Positions 26,556 through 33,633 of a stretch of 64,000 bases of DNA are shown here, one piece after another (positions within the stretch are counted from its first letter, which is position 1; each line of letters opens with the position of its first letter). The DNA is from Candidatus Promineifilum breve (GTDB lineage Bacteria > Chloroflexota > Anaerolineae > Promineifilales > Promineifilaceae). The position numbers and the translations under genes are program-made. The notes beneath the pieces are model-generated. The model did not search any database, was not told the origin of the DNA, and saw only the letters and a list, made by a program, of their open reading frames with translations. The DNA is taken from contig NZ_LN890656.1 in NCBI RefSeq assembly GCF_900066015.1, positions 310,001 through 374,000 of the forward strand, written 5' to 3'.

Positions 26556-27716
26556 TCATTTCACCAGAAACGCTGTCCCATACATAATCAATATCCCCGC
26601 CGCCAGCCCGGCGAAATTGAGCCAGGTCAACGCCGAACCGCCGGCGCGTTGGGCGTCGCGGCTCAGCAGGCGGCCGACTTCCCAGATGACCTGCAAGATG
26701 GCCCCCGCGCCGATGCTGAGGAACAGCGCCGCCAGCAGGGGCGAGAAGGCCAGCCCGCCGATCCACGTGCCCAGGATGGCCGGGCCGCCGGCCAACAGGG
26801 CCAGCAGCACGAAGGCCCGCAGCGGCGGCCGTTGCCGGGTCAAGGGGGCCACCACGCCGATGCCCTCGGTCACGTTGTGGAGCGTGAAGCCGACGACGAG
26901 GAACGAGCCCAAGGCCGCCGCGCCGGTGGCGAAGGCCGCGCCGATGGCCAGCCCCTCGCCGAAGTTGTGCAGCCCGATGCCCAGGGCGATGAGCGCCGCC
27001 ACGCGCAGCGGCGACTGCTCCCCGCCGCGCCGCCCCACGGCCAGCAACACGCCCAGACTGAGCAGCGCCCCGAAGACGACCACCGGCACGCCCTGGAACA
27101 CGCCCGGCGCTTCCCCGGCCAGTTCCAGCGCCTCCAGCAGCGTATCGACGAACAGGAAGATGAGCAGGCCGATGGTCAGGGCCAGCACGGCGTTCAGCCA
27201 TTTGCGGTCAACCCGGCGCAGGAAGGGATACCACAACATGCCCAGGGCCACGGGGATGACGCCGACGTAGATGCCCAGCAGGGCGTAGGCCAGCAGCGTG
27301 CCGCCGTCCAGTGCGGGCGAGACCACGGCCACGTCGACGCCGGCCGGGAAGGTGACGCCGGTGGCGGTGATGAGATTGATGGGCAACGGTTCGCCGTCGA
27401 CCCAGGGGTAGGCCAGGTCGATGGTGGCCGTGTCCAGGCGCCCCAGGGTGCGGCCGGGGCTGATGGTGTGGCGCCAGTAGGCATCATCGACCGTCACCTG
27501 GGCGATGGTCACCGGGTCGGGGCCGCCGTTGATGACCTCCAGGCGGATGGCCCCCGGCGCGGGGAAGAGGACGCGCTGGACGGTCAACTCTTCCAGCGGC
27601 GGGAACGCGCCGCTGAAATAGCGCAATGGGTCGAGGGCCAGAAACCCGGCCACCAGCGCGGCCAGCAGCAATAGCGGCAGCAGGGCCAGCAGCCAGCGCG
27701 GGGCGTTACGTAACAT
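26556..27716 (-). CDS. ZIP family metal transporter with extra N-terminal domain
   Basis: The 386-residue membrane protein has the ZIP metal-binding helices GIGLHNFGEGLAIGAAF and VGFTLHNVTEGIGVV, so both HNxxEG sites are intact. The first ~130 residues are an N-terminal helix and a beta-rich extracytoplasmic segment (VQRVLFPAPGAIRLEVINGG) that is not part of the minimal ZIP fold. ZIP proteins import Zn, Fe or Mn. ATG 27716 overlaps the stop of the upstream multicopper oxidase gene by 11 bp, indicating translational coupling. The joint arrangement suggests periplasmic metal oxidation or binding linked to uptake; this is an inference. Confidence 0.85.
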   Translation of the reverse strand: MLRNAPRWLLALLPLLLLAALVAGFLALDPLRYFSGAFPPLEELTVQRVLFPAPGAIRLEVINGGPDPVTIAQVTVDDAYWRHTISPGRTLGRLDTATIDLAYPWVDGEPLPINLITATGVTFPAGVDVAVVSPALDGGTLLAYALLGIYVGVIPVALGMLWYPFLRRVDRKWLNAVLALTIGLLIFLFVDTLLEALELAGEAPGVFQGVPVVVFGALLSLGVLLAVGRRGGEQSPLRVAALIALGIGLHNFGEGLAIGAAFATGAAALGSFLVVGFTLHNVTEGIGVVAPLTRQRPPLRAFVLLALLAGGPAILGTWIGGLAFSPLLAALFLSIGAGAILQVIWEVGRLLSRDAQRAGGSALTWLNFAGLAAGILIMYGTAFLVK

Positions 27717-28935
27717 CAAAGAACCCCATCCAGCCCAACTCGGCCAGCTCCGTCTGGTGGGCGTGGAACATATAGAGGCCCGGCTCGAAATCCTCGAAGC
27801 TGAACTCCAGGATGCCGCGCTGGGCCTGGCACTGCATGATCGTGTCCACCGTGCGCAGGGTGGGCGTCAGCGTCGTGCCGTGGTCGTAATAGTCGAAGAA
27901 GTTGGCGTGCAGGTGGATGGAGTTGATCGGGTCGAACTCGGTCACGTTGATCAGATAGAGCCGCTGCCGCTGGTCGCGGCGGATGGGGATCGGCCGCGTC
28001 ATGTCATAGGCGAAGGCCACCGTGTTGGCGGCGTAAACCTCGTTCTCGCCGTCGAAATTGGTGTCGAAGCCGTTGAGCACCATGACCATCTCGTTGACGG
28101 CGCGGCTTTCGGCGAACTGGTGATTGCGGGCGCGGGCGGCGGCCGCTTCCGCGCCGCTGAATTGGGCCGGGTCGGGGTCGATGATGAACGCGCCGTATAG
28201 CCCCTTGTGGATGTGGCGCTTGAGGGGCACGGCGTGGCAATGGTACAGATGGCAGCCGAACGGCTTGGCGTCGAACTCGTAGGTGAACGACCCGCCGGGC
28301 TGGATCATGCCCGGCCCCACGCCGGGGATGCCGTCCATCACCGCCGAATGGATGCCGTGGAAGTGGATGGTGTGGGGGTGGCTGCCGGCATTCACGAAGT
28401 GGACGCGCAGCCGCTCGCCGGCCACGCAGCGCAGGCTGGGGCCGGGGCATTGGCCCATCAGCCGGCCGGCGCGGCGCGAGGCGGCGGCCGTCGGGCTGCC
28501 ATAGACCCAGCCGGGAAAATGCACCCCCGGGGCGATCTCGAATTCGCGGTCGATGGCGTAGAGCTGCCAGGTGCGCACGGTGCGGCCGCCTTCCTCGGTC
28601 ACCGTGCCGTAGTCGAAATCGGTCAAAATCTCGTGCGGGTCGAAGCCGTTGGCGGCGTGGTCGACCTGGCCGACGGTGCCCATGCCGCCGTGGTCGGGGG
28701 AAGAGTGCAGGGGGGCAGGGGAGCGGGGGAGCAGGGGGGAGGCGGAATGAAGGGGAGCAGGGGAGCGGGGGAGCAGGGGAGAAGAAGCGTGGGGGTCGTG
28801 AGTGGTGGGGGGCGGTGATTGGTCGGCGCCGGCCGCTTCCAGCCCGCGCAGGCCGAACAGGCCGGCCAGCCCGGCGAGGCTGAAGCCGCCTACGCGCAGG
28901 AAGTCGCGCCGCGAAAAGCCTTGGTTGTCGCTCAT
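27706..28935 (-). CDS. Tat-exported multicopper oxidase domain protein
   Basis: ATG 28935 gives a twin-arginine signal, FSRRDFLRVGGFSLAGLAG; the open frame to 28986 adds no signal-like sequence. Copper motifs include HTIHFHG (HxHG), the core HLYHCHAVPLKRHIHKGLYG, HLHANFF and a last motif HAHQTELAELGWMGFF. The last motif has Ala and Glu where laccases have Cys and His, so the type 1 site probably resides in the HCH core, as in two-domain enzymes. Residues ~41-80 are a Ser/Pro/Leu/His-rich linker encoded by GGGAGCAGG-type repeats. The gene precedes and overlaps the ZIP transporter and is divergent from the TetR gene. Substrate unknown; a metal-oxidase role is plausible. Confidence 0.82.
   Translation of the reverse strand: MSDNQGFSRRDFLRVGGFSLAGLAGLFGLRGLEAAGADQSPPPTTHDPHASSPLLPRSPAPLHSASPLLPRSPAPLHSSPDHGGMGTVGQVDHAANGFDPHEILTDFDYGTVTEEGGRTVRTWQLYAIDREFEIAPGVHFPGWVYGSPTAAASRRAGRLMGQCPGPSLRCVAGERLRVHFVNAGSHPHTIHFHGIHSAVMDGIPGVGPGMIQPGGSFTYEFDAKPFGCHLYHCHAVPLKRHIHKGLYGAFIIDPDPAQFSGAEAAAARARNHQFAESRAVNEMVMVLNGFDTNFDGENEVYAANTVAFAYDMTRPIPIRRDQRQRLYLINVTEFDPINSIHLHANFFDYYDHGTTLTPTLRTVDTIMQCQAQRGILEFSFEDFEPGLYMFHAHQTELAELGWMGFFDVT
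28697..28790. repeat. GGGGAGCAG word array inside the multicopper oxidase gene
   Basis: Repeated GGGGAGCAGGGGAGC words, interrupted by GGCGGAATGAA, are translated on the minus strand as two SPLLPRSPAPLHS units just after the Tat signal. This is the same family as 23301-23363 and 53315-53345. Confidence 0.85.
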
Positions 28936-29063
28936 GGTGGTGTCCAGGGCTAAGGAAAACCTCTGTTTGAAAGTTCGCCTTAGCAAAAGTTAAATTTTGA
29001 TTAGTCTAAATTTTAACGAGAGTGAGGGCTTTGTCAAGGAGAACGCTGGTTACCTCTGGCGGG

Positions 29064-29149
29064 GAAACCGAGTTTTTTCTTGAAAACTCGGTTTCTCTCT
29101 TGAGATCAATCCCGGAAAGAAACCGAGTTATCAAGAAAAACTCGGTTTC
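29064..29149. repeat. Two GAAACCGAG hairpins
   Basis: GAAACCGAGTTTT / AAAACTCGGTTTC (29064-29095) and GAAACCGAGTT / AACTCGGTTTC (29119-29149) are two complete hairpins upstream of the TetR promoter. Further copies lie at 49719-49750 (inside a gene) and 61425-61456. Confidence 0.88.
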
Positions 29150-29160
29150 GAGGTTGTCAC

Positions 29161-29189
29161 TTGACGCCCACTAGACCAGTCTATATACT
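29161..29189 (+). promoter_or_regulatory. Sigma-70 promoter overlapped by LmrA/YxaF-like operator
   Basis: TTGACG (29161-29166) and TATACT (29184-29189) are separated by exactly 17 bases. Overlapping the spacer and -10 is TAGACCAGTCTATATACT (29172-29189). This matches the established LmrA/YxaF box TAGACCRGTCWMTATAWT except at one position. It lies 6 bases before the ATG of a TetR-family gene, so autorepression is expected. Confidence 0.72.
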
Positions 29190-29195
29190 GTCCCC

Positions 29196-29753
29196 ATGAC
29201 TGCCAAACGGGACGAAATCATCGCCACCACGTGCGAACTGCTGGAGGTGCAGGGCTACCACGCCACCGGGCTGAACCGCATCCTGCAGGAGAGCGGCGCG
29301 CCTAAGGGGTCGCTCTACCACTACTTCCCCGAGGGCAAAGAGGAACTGGCGGCCGAGGCCATTGCCCGGTCGGGCGCGGGCATCGCCGGCCACATCGAGC
29401 GGGCGCTGCTGGAGAGCGACGACCCGGCCGAGGCGGTGACGGGCTTCATCCGCGCCCTGGCCGGCCACGTGGCGGCGTCGGGCTACCGGCAGGGCGGGCC
29501 GATCACCGCCGTGGCCCTGGAGGCGGCCTCCACCAGCGAGCGGCTGCGGCTGGCCTGTCGCGACCAGTATCGCGGCTGGCAGGCGCTATTTGCCGCCAAA
29601 CTGCGGCCCCGCTATGGCCCGGCGCGGGCCGACCGGCTGGCGGCGCTGATCATCGCCGCCATCGAGGGCGGCATCATCCTGGCCCGTAGCGAACGTAGTC
29701 TGCAACCGTTGTTGGCTGTGGCGGAGGAGATTGAGGTGTTGTTGGGGGGGTAG
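29196..29753 (+). CDS. TetR/AcrR family repressor (LmrA/YxaF-like)
   Basis: The 185-residue protein has an N-terminal TetR helix-turn-helix (KRDEIIATTCELLEVQGYHA ... ILQESGAPKGSLYHYFPEGK) and a C-terminal ligand/dimer domain (GYRQGGPITAVALEAAS ... AALIIAAIEGGIILARSER) of the LmrA/YxaF type. The leader contains an LmrA-box-like palindrome on its own promoter. LmrA-type repressors respond to lipophilic drugs or flavonoids and usually control efflux or redox genes. No efflux gene is adjacent. The multicopper oxidase is divergent ~260 bp away, and the NmrA-like gene lies downstream beyond a repeat block. The target is uncertain. Confidence 0.88.
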   Translation: MTAKRDEIIATTCELLEVQGYHATGLNRILQESGAPKGSLYHYFPEGKEELAAEAIARSGAGIAGHIERALLESDDPAEAVTGFIRALAGHVAASGYRQGGPITAVALEAASTSERLRLACRDQYRGWQALFAAKLRPRYGPARADRLAALIIAAIEGGIILARSERSLQPLLAVAEEIEVLLGG

Positions 29754-29842
29754 CGGGTGGCGGGTGGCGGGTGGCGGGTGGCGGGTGGCGGGTGGCGGGT
29801 GGCGGGTGGCGGGTGGCGGGTGGCGGGTGGCGGGTGGCGGCC
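29753..29842. repeat. GGTGGCG heptamer tandem array
   Basis: About twelve uninterrupted copies of the 7-mer GGGTGGC directly after the TetR stop. Shorter or palindromic runs of the same heptamer occur at 37237-37298, 45055-45108, 45780-45850 and 46338-46375. Confidence 0.9.
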
Positions 29843-29997
29843 ATTCGGCCGCCGGTTGGCCGCCGGTTGGTCGCCGGCGGGTTGAAACCCGCCGCTGATA
29901 TACGAAACCCGGCTGAAGCCGGTTGCCGGAGGGGTTGCGCCTCTTCAGTGCGTTTTAACACACTTGGTGTGGCAGCGGTGGTTTTTTGCTGTTTTAC

Positions 29998-30190
29998 AAA
30001 TGAATGCGGCGTAGGGGCGAGGCGGCGGCGATTGGGGTCGCATGAAACAATGAACCATGTCTCGCCGCCGCCTCGCCCCTCTTGGGTCACGGCCAAAGAG
30101 GGTCAGGCAACCGGGAGCGGAGTATGCTTGTTTCCCAGCGACGTTTCTCCCGGTTGCCTGACCCCTACGTGACACTTGATTATATTGATA
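29998..30190. mobile_element. Non-coding composite hairpin element Y, copy 2 (inverted)
   Basis: This carries the same two hairpins as 26300-26520 in reverse order and orientation: the GGGGCGAGGCGGCGGCGA stem (30014-30080) then the GGGTCAGGCAACCGGGA stem (30100-30163), with CACTTGATTATA and CCGCATTAA at the edge. The loops differ between copies, while the arms stay complementary. Confidence 0.7.
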
Positions 30191-30261
30191 AACCGCATTA
30201 ACCCACCGGGTGGCGGGTAGTGGTCAGTGGTCTGTGGTCTGTGGTCAAGTAAGGAGCATCA

Positions 30262-31122
30262 ATGAGCGGGGTCATTCTGGTTACCGGGGCGACGGGCAAC
30301 GTCGGGCGCGAGGTGTTGCGCGAGCTGATCGCGCGGGGGGCGGCGGCGCGGGCGGCCGTCTATAACCTGGCCGACGCGCCCCAGGGGGCGGGCGGCGTGG
30401 CCGAGGCGGTGCGCTTCGACTTCCGCGACCCCACCACCTTTCCCGCCGCCTTCGCCGGGGCCGACCGCCTGTTCCTGATGCGGCCGCCGGCCATCAGCAA
30501 CGTCAAGCGCGACATGCAGCCGGTCATCGACTACGCCGCCCGCCACGGCATCGGCCATATCGTTTTTCTGTCCCTCATCGGCGTCGAGCGCAACCCCATC
30601 GTGCCCCACGCCAAAATCGAGAAGCTGCTCCGGCAGTCGGGCGTGGCCTGGACGATGCTGCGCTGCGGCTTCTTCATGCAAAATCTGGACACGACCCACT
30701 GGGCTGATCTGGTGGAGGCCGACGACATCTTTGTGCCCGCCGGGGGAGGGCGCACCGCCTTCATCGACGCCCGCGACATCGGGGCCGTGGCCGCCCGCGT
30801 GCTGACCGAGCCGGGCCACGCCCACAAAGCCTATAACCTGACCGGCGGCGAAGCGCTGAGCTATGGCGAGGTGGCGGCGATTATGACCGAGGAACTGGGG
30901 CGGCCGATCACCTATAGCGACCCGTCGCCGCTGGCCTTCGCCCGCCGCTTCCGCCGGCGCGGCTACCCCGGGGGCATGGTCAACGTGATGCTGGGCATCT
31001 ATCTGACCACGCGGCTGGGGATGGCCGCCGGCATCAGCCCTGACGTGGCGCGGCTGCTCGGCCGCCCGCCCATTACCATGCGGCAATATGTGCGCGATTA
31101 TGCGGCGACTTTTCAGAAGTGA
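30262..31122 (+). CDS. NmrA-like NAD(P)-binding protein
   Basis: The 286-residue protein starts with a Rossmann dinucleotide-binding loop, VILVTGATGNVGREVL. It continues with NmrA-family features: LFLMRPPAISNVKRDMQPVI, HIVFLSLIGVERNPIVPHAK, WTMLRCGFFMQNL and FIDARDIGAVAARVL. It lacks the YxxxK catalytic pair of classical SDRs. Relatives act as NADP(H)-sensing regulators or quinone/flavin reductases, so the reaction is not assigned. AAGGAG precedes the ATG at 6 bases. A GGTCAGTGGTCTGTGGTC word array (30221-30246) sits directly upstream. Confidence 0.85.
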   Translation: MSGVILVTGATGNVGREVLRELIARGAAARAAVYNLADAPQGAGGVAEAVRFDFRDPTTFPAAFAGADRLFLMRPPAISNVKRDMQPVIDYAARHGIGHIVFLSLIGVERNPIVPHAKIEKLLRQSGVAWTMLRCGFFMQNLDTTHWADLVEADDIFVPAGGGRTAFIDARDIGAVAARVLTEPGHAHKAYNLTGGEALSYGEVAAIMTEELGRPITYSDPSPLAFARRFRRRGYPGGMVNVMLGIYLTTRLGMAAGISPDVARLLGRPPITMRQYVRDYAATFQK

Positions 31123-31133
31123 GGAACGAGGTG

Positions 31134-31333
31134 TGACGAGTATGGACGAAGAATTGGCTACGGATACAACCGGAAAGGACGGATTTCTTCTATCCATTTC
31201 TTCCGTTTATGTCCGTAGCTAATTCTTCACGATTGACGAGTATGGACGAAGAATTGGCTACGGATACAACCGGAAAGGACGGATTTCTTCTATCCGTTTC
31301 TTCCGTTTATGTCCGTAGCTAATTCTTCACGAA
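31134..31333. repeat. Two 100-bp tandem palindromic units
   Basis: Units 31134-31233 and 31234-31333 are nearly identical. Each carries GAAGAATTGGCTACGGA and its near-complement TCCGTAGCTAATTCTTC around TTTCTTC words. The GAAGAATTGGCTACGG word is shared with the 88-bp units at 54886-55178. Confidence 0.85.
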
Positions 31334-31374
31334 TGGGGCATTGAGGTTTTTCATTGCCTCGTTAAAGGTAAATT

Positions 31375-31809
31375 ATGTCAACTATAGCGAAGAAAGTCTC
31401 GAATGGAGTGAACCGCAGCAAGCTGCCCACGGCCGGGCTGGCGTCGGTGGCGGCGGCCGTGGCGGCCAATCTGCTGGCCTTCGTCATCATCCGCGCCCTG
31501 GTCGATTTGCCGGCCGGATTCATGCCGCTGTCGGTGATGTCGATCACCTTTTTCACCATTCTCGGCACGGGGTTGGGGGCGTTACTGTTTGCCTGGCTGG
31601 CCGGGCGGTCGGCCGCGCCTTTTCGGACGTATCGCACCATCGCCATCGTGGCTTTCGTCGTGTCGATCATCCCCAACGTGCTGGCGGCGCTGAACCCGGC
31701 CATGTTCCCGTTTCCCGGCGGCACGGCCGCGGCTTTCCTGGTGCTCATCCTGTTCCACGTGGTGGCGGCGGTGGTTAGTGTGGCGGTGTTGTTTCGTCTG
31801 GCGCGGTAG
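31375..31809 (+). CDS. DUF6069-like four-helix membrane protein
   Basis: The 144-residue protein has four predicted transmembrane helices: AGLASVAAAVAANLLAFVII, the segment around MPLSVMSITFFTILGTGLGA, TIAIVAFVVSIIPNVLAAL and FLVLILFHVVAAVVSVAVLF. This resembles the DUF6069 family, which has no known function. It follows the NmrA-like gene after 250 bp of tandem palindromes, so it may or may not share a transcript. ATG 31375 (MSTIAKK) gives a basic N-terminus before the first helix. Confidence 0.72.
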   Translation: MSTIAKKVSNGVNRSKLPTAGLASVAAAVAANLLAFVIIRALVDLPAGFMPLSVMSITFFTILGTGLGALLFAWLAGRSAAPFRTYRTIAIVAFVVSIIPNVLAALNPAMFPFPGGTAAAFLVLILFHVVAAVVSVAVLFRLAR

Positions 31810-31835
31810 GCATTCTAGGGCATTTCCAGAGTCAA

Positions 31836-31942
31836 TGAACACAGAGCACACGGAGAGCAGACACAGAGGACGCAGCGGGCGATAGCGTCTGGTTTCTCAG
31901 TGTCCTCTGTGTCTGCTCTCTATGGTCTCTGTGTTCTTTACT
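31836..31942. repeat. ACACAGAG/GGACGCAG word palindrome
   Basis: GAACACAGAGCACACGGAGAG and GACACAGAGGACGCAG are mirrored by GTCCTCTGTGTCTGCTCTC and CTCTGTGTTC, giving a long imperfect hairpin after the DUF6069 gene. The centre contains GCGATAGCGTC. Confidence 0.75.
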
Positions 31943-32055
31943 CCTTAGCCCGACTTTGGAGAAGCCCTGTTCATCGATCACACCCATTGGGCGGCTCTTG
32001 TTGTATACTAGAGCCATCACACTTCATCGCACAAACGCTAACCGAAAGGTGATCC

Positions 32056-32319
32056 ATGATGAATGCGTATCGAGCGGTGCTCAAGGGCAATCGACTGGAA
32101 TGGATGGAAGAACCTCCGCCGGAGATGGCTAACGGCGGCGTACAGGTCGTTGTTCTCATGCTGGAGAACCCGGTGGGGTCTTACCCCTCAAGAGGGGAGG
32201 CGATGGCCGCGGCTCTGGCAGGTCTGGCGGAAACGGGCGGCCCTACCTCGTTTGGTGATCCACTGGTCTGGCAGAGGGAGATACGGGAAGATCGGCCTCT
32301 CTATGGGCGGGATTTGTAG
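32056..32319 (+). CDS. Small antitoxin-like hypothetical protein
   Basis: The 87-residue product begins MMNAYRAVLKGNRLEWMEEP and then QVVVLMLEN. This N-terminal beta pattern is reminiscent of small antitoxin-like proteins found in cyanobacteria and Chloroflexota. The C-terminal half has a helix (EAMAAALAGLAETGG) and a toxin-binding-like tail (DPLVWQREIREDRPLYG). No toxin gene lies next to it. TATACT at 32004-32009 may be its -10. ATG 32056 or 32059 is possible; the first is given. Confidence 0.55.
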   Translation: MMNAYRAVLKGNRLEWMEEPPPEMANGGVQVVVLMLENPVGSYPSRGEAMAAALAGLAETGGPTSFGDPLVWQREIREDRPLYGRDL

Positions 32320-32329
32320 GGCCACCGAA

Positions 32330-32372
32330 GAACGATTGCGATCACGATAGCGATAGCGACCACGATAGCGAT
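32330..32372. repeat. CGATAG/GATCAC hexamer array
   Basis: ACGATTGCGATCACGATAGC continues as GATAGCGACCACGATAGCG words. This is the same word family as 3144-3196. It lies immediately upstream of the next ATG. Confidence 0.75.
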
Positions 32373-32386
32373 TGCCACCATATCCC

Positions 32387-33226
32387 ATGCCTGACTACCA
32401 CAACCAACCCACCGCCCGCCTGCAAAACGACCACCTGATCATCGATTACCTGCTGGAGGCCGGGCCGCGCCTCGTGCGCCTTATCCCCACGGCCACGGGC
32501 GAGAACCTGCTGGCCGAGACGCCCGAGGCCACGCTCGAATCGCCCCACGGCCCCTACCGGCTGTGGGGCGGCCACCGGCTGTGGCACGCGCCGGAGACGG
32601 CCGCCCGCACCTACATCCCCGACGAGGGCGAATTGCGTGTAGTCGAACTTCCCGACGGGGTTAGCCTGAGCCGCGAGGAAGCGCGCAGCGGGATTCGCAC
32701 TGAAATTCAGGTGACGCTGCGGCCCGACGCGGCCGGGGCGCGGCTGGTGCATCGCCTGACCAACGTCGGGCTGTGGCCGGTGGAGCTGGCCCCGTGGGCC
32801 ATCACCCAGTTGCGGCCGGGGGGCACGGCCATCCTGCCGCTGCCGGGGGCCATCGACGACGAGGGGCTGCTGCCCAACCGGCTGCTCGCCCTGTGGCCCT
32901 ATAGCCGCTGGGACGACCCGCGCTTCCGGCCGGGCGAGGCGGCCATTGAGATCGACGCCCGGCCCATCGCCCAGCCGTTCAAGCTGGGCTATCTGAACCG
33001 CGCCGGGTGGCTGGCCTATCGCACCGGCGGCCTGACCTTCACCAAGCGCTGGACGCCGCAACCCGACCGGCCCCACGTCGATTTCGGCTGCAACGCCGAG
33101 GTCTACACCAGCGGCAATCACATCGAATTGGAGACGCTGGGGCCGCTGGTGCGCCTGTCGCCGGGTGAGAGCGTTGCCCACAGCGAGGAATGGACGATAA
33201 CGGCTGAGAATTCGATTAGCTATTGA
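32387..33226 (+). CDS. Aldose-1-epimerase-like (galactose mutarotase superfamily) hypothetical protein
   Basis: The 279-residue, beta-rich protein has a pattern of short strands and turns (GPRLVRLIPTATGENLLAET, HGPYRLWGGHRLWHAPE, LVHRLTNVGLWPVELAPWAI, DFGCNAEVYTSGNHIELET). This resembles DUF4380/galactose-mutarotase-like proteins, which may bind carbohydrates. Typical catalytic His-Glu pairs of GalM cannot be assigned with confidence. ATG 32387 is chosen over the TTG at 32372, which lies in the hexamer repeat. The gene stands alone between repeats. Confidence 0.55.
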   Translation: MPDYHNQPTARLQNDHLIIDYLLEAGPRLVRLIPTATGENLLAETPEATLESPHGPYRLWGGHRLWHAPETAARTYIPDEGELRVVELPDGVSLSREEARSGIRTEIQVTLRPDAAGARLVHRLTNVGLWPVELAPWAITQLRPGGTAILPLPGAIDDEGLLPNRLLALWPYSRWDDPRFRPGEAAIEIDARPIAQPFKLGYLNRAGWLAYRTGGLTFTKRWTPQPDRPHVDFGCNAEVYTSGNHIELETLGPLVRLSPGESVAHSEEWTITAENSISY

Positions 33227-33251
33227 CGATTGCCCCCCGATTCATTACACT
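33223..33251 (+). promoter_or_regulatory. Sigma-70 promoter of the M6 peptidase gene
   Basis: TTGACG (33223-33228) and TACACT (33246-33251) are separated by 17 bases. The -35 overlaps the stop of the upstream gene. The same TACACT -10 form occurs at 37339-37344. Confidence 0.55.
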
Positions 33252-33257
33252 ATCCTA

Positions 33258-33633
33258 GTTCTGTGCTGCCGGATTGTGGGTAGGAGCCTATTGGGATCGT
33301 CCGTCAAACGCCCCGGGGTCGGGGCGCGCCATTGTGACAGAAGTGCTTAACCGAACGAGTGGGTTGGCGCTACTGCTGGCGGTTGCCTGTTGCCGCAGCC
33401 GGATTGATGGATGATCGGTTCGCCCGGTTCACACGTTGTGGCCGCGGCCGCGCTTCCCCATCACCCCGGCCATCCCGCAACCGCGTTTTGCTGGTGTTTA
33501 TTCTATACACTTCATCGAACGGAGGTGGCTATTGCCGGAGTGATAACCTGATTTCCTACGAAACGGAACAAGCCTGCGGAGAAAGATTCTCCGCGCCATC
33601 CATTGATCGAGTAGAACCAAAAGAGGAAAAACT
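33258..33633 (+). other. Long untranslated leader of the M6 peptidase gene
   Basis: If the promoter at 33223-33251 is used, about 375 nt precede the ATG. The region contains the GC hairpin CGCCCCGGGGTCGGGGCG (33310-33327) and further GC-rich inverted segments. No known riboswitch consensus could be matched by eye. Small frames here are not supported as genes. Confidence 0.4.

Noticed and set aside
29753-29842. Coding continuation of the TetR gene
   Set aside because: A stop codon precedes the heptamer array, and the following frame encodes only Gly/Arg/Val repeats.
33258-33633. Cyclic-di-GMP or other known riboswitch
   Set aside because: No GEMM-I or GEMM-II conserved blocks could be aligned by eye.
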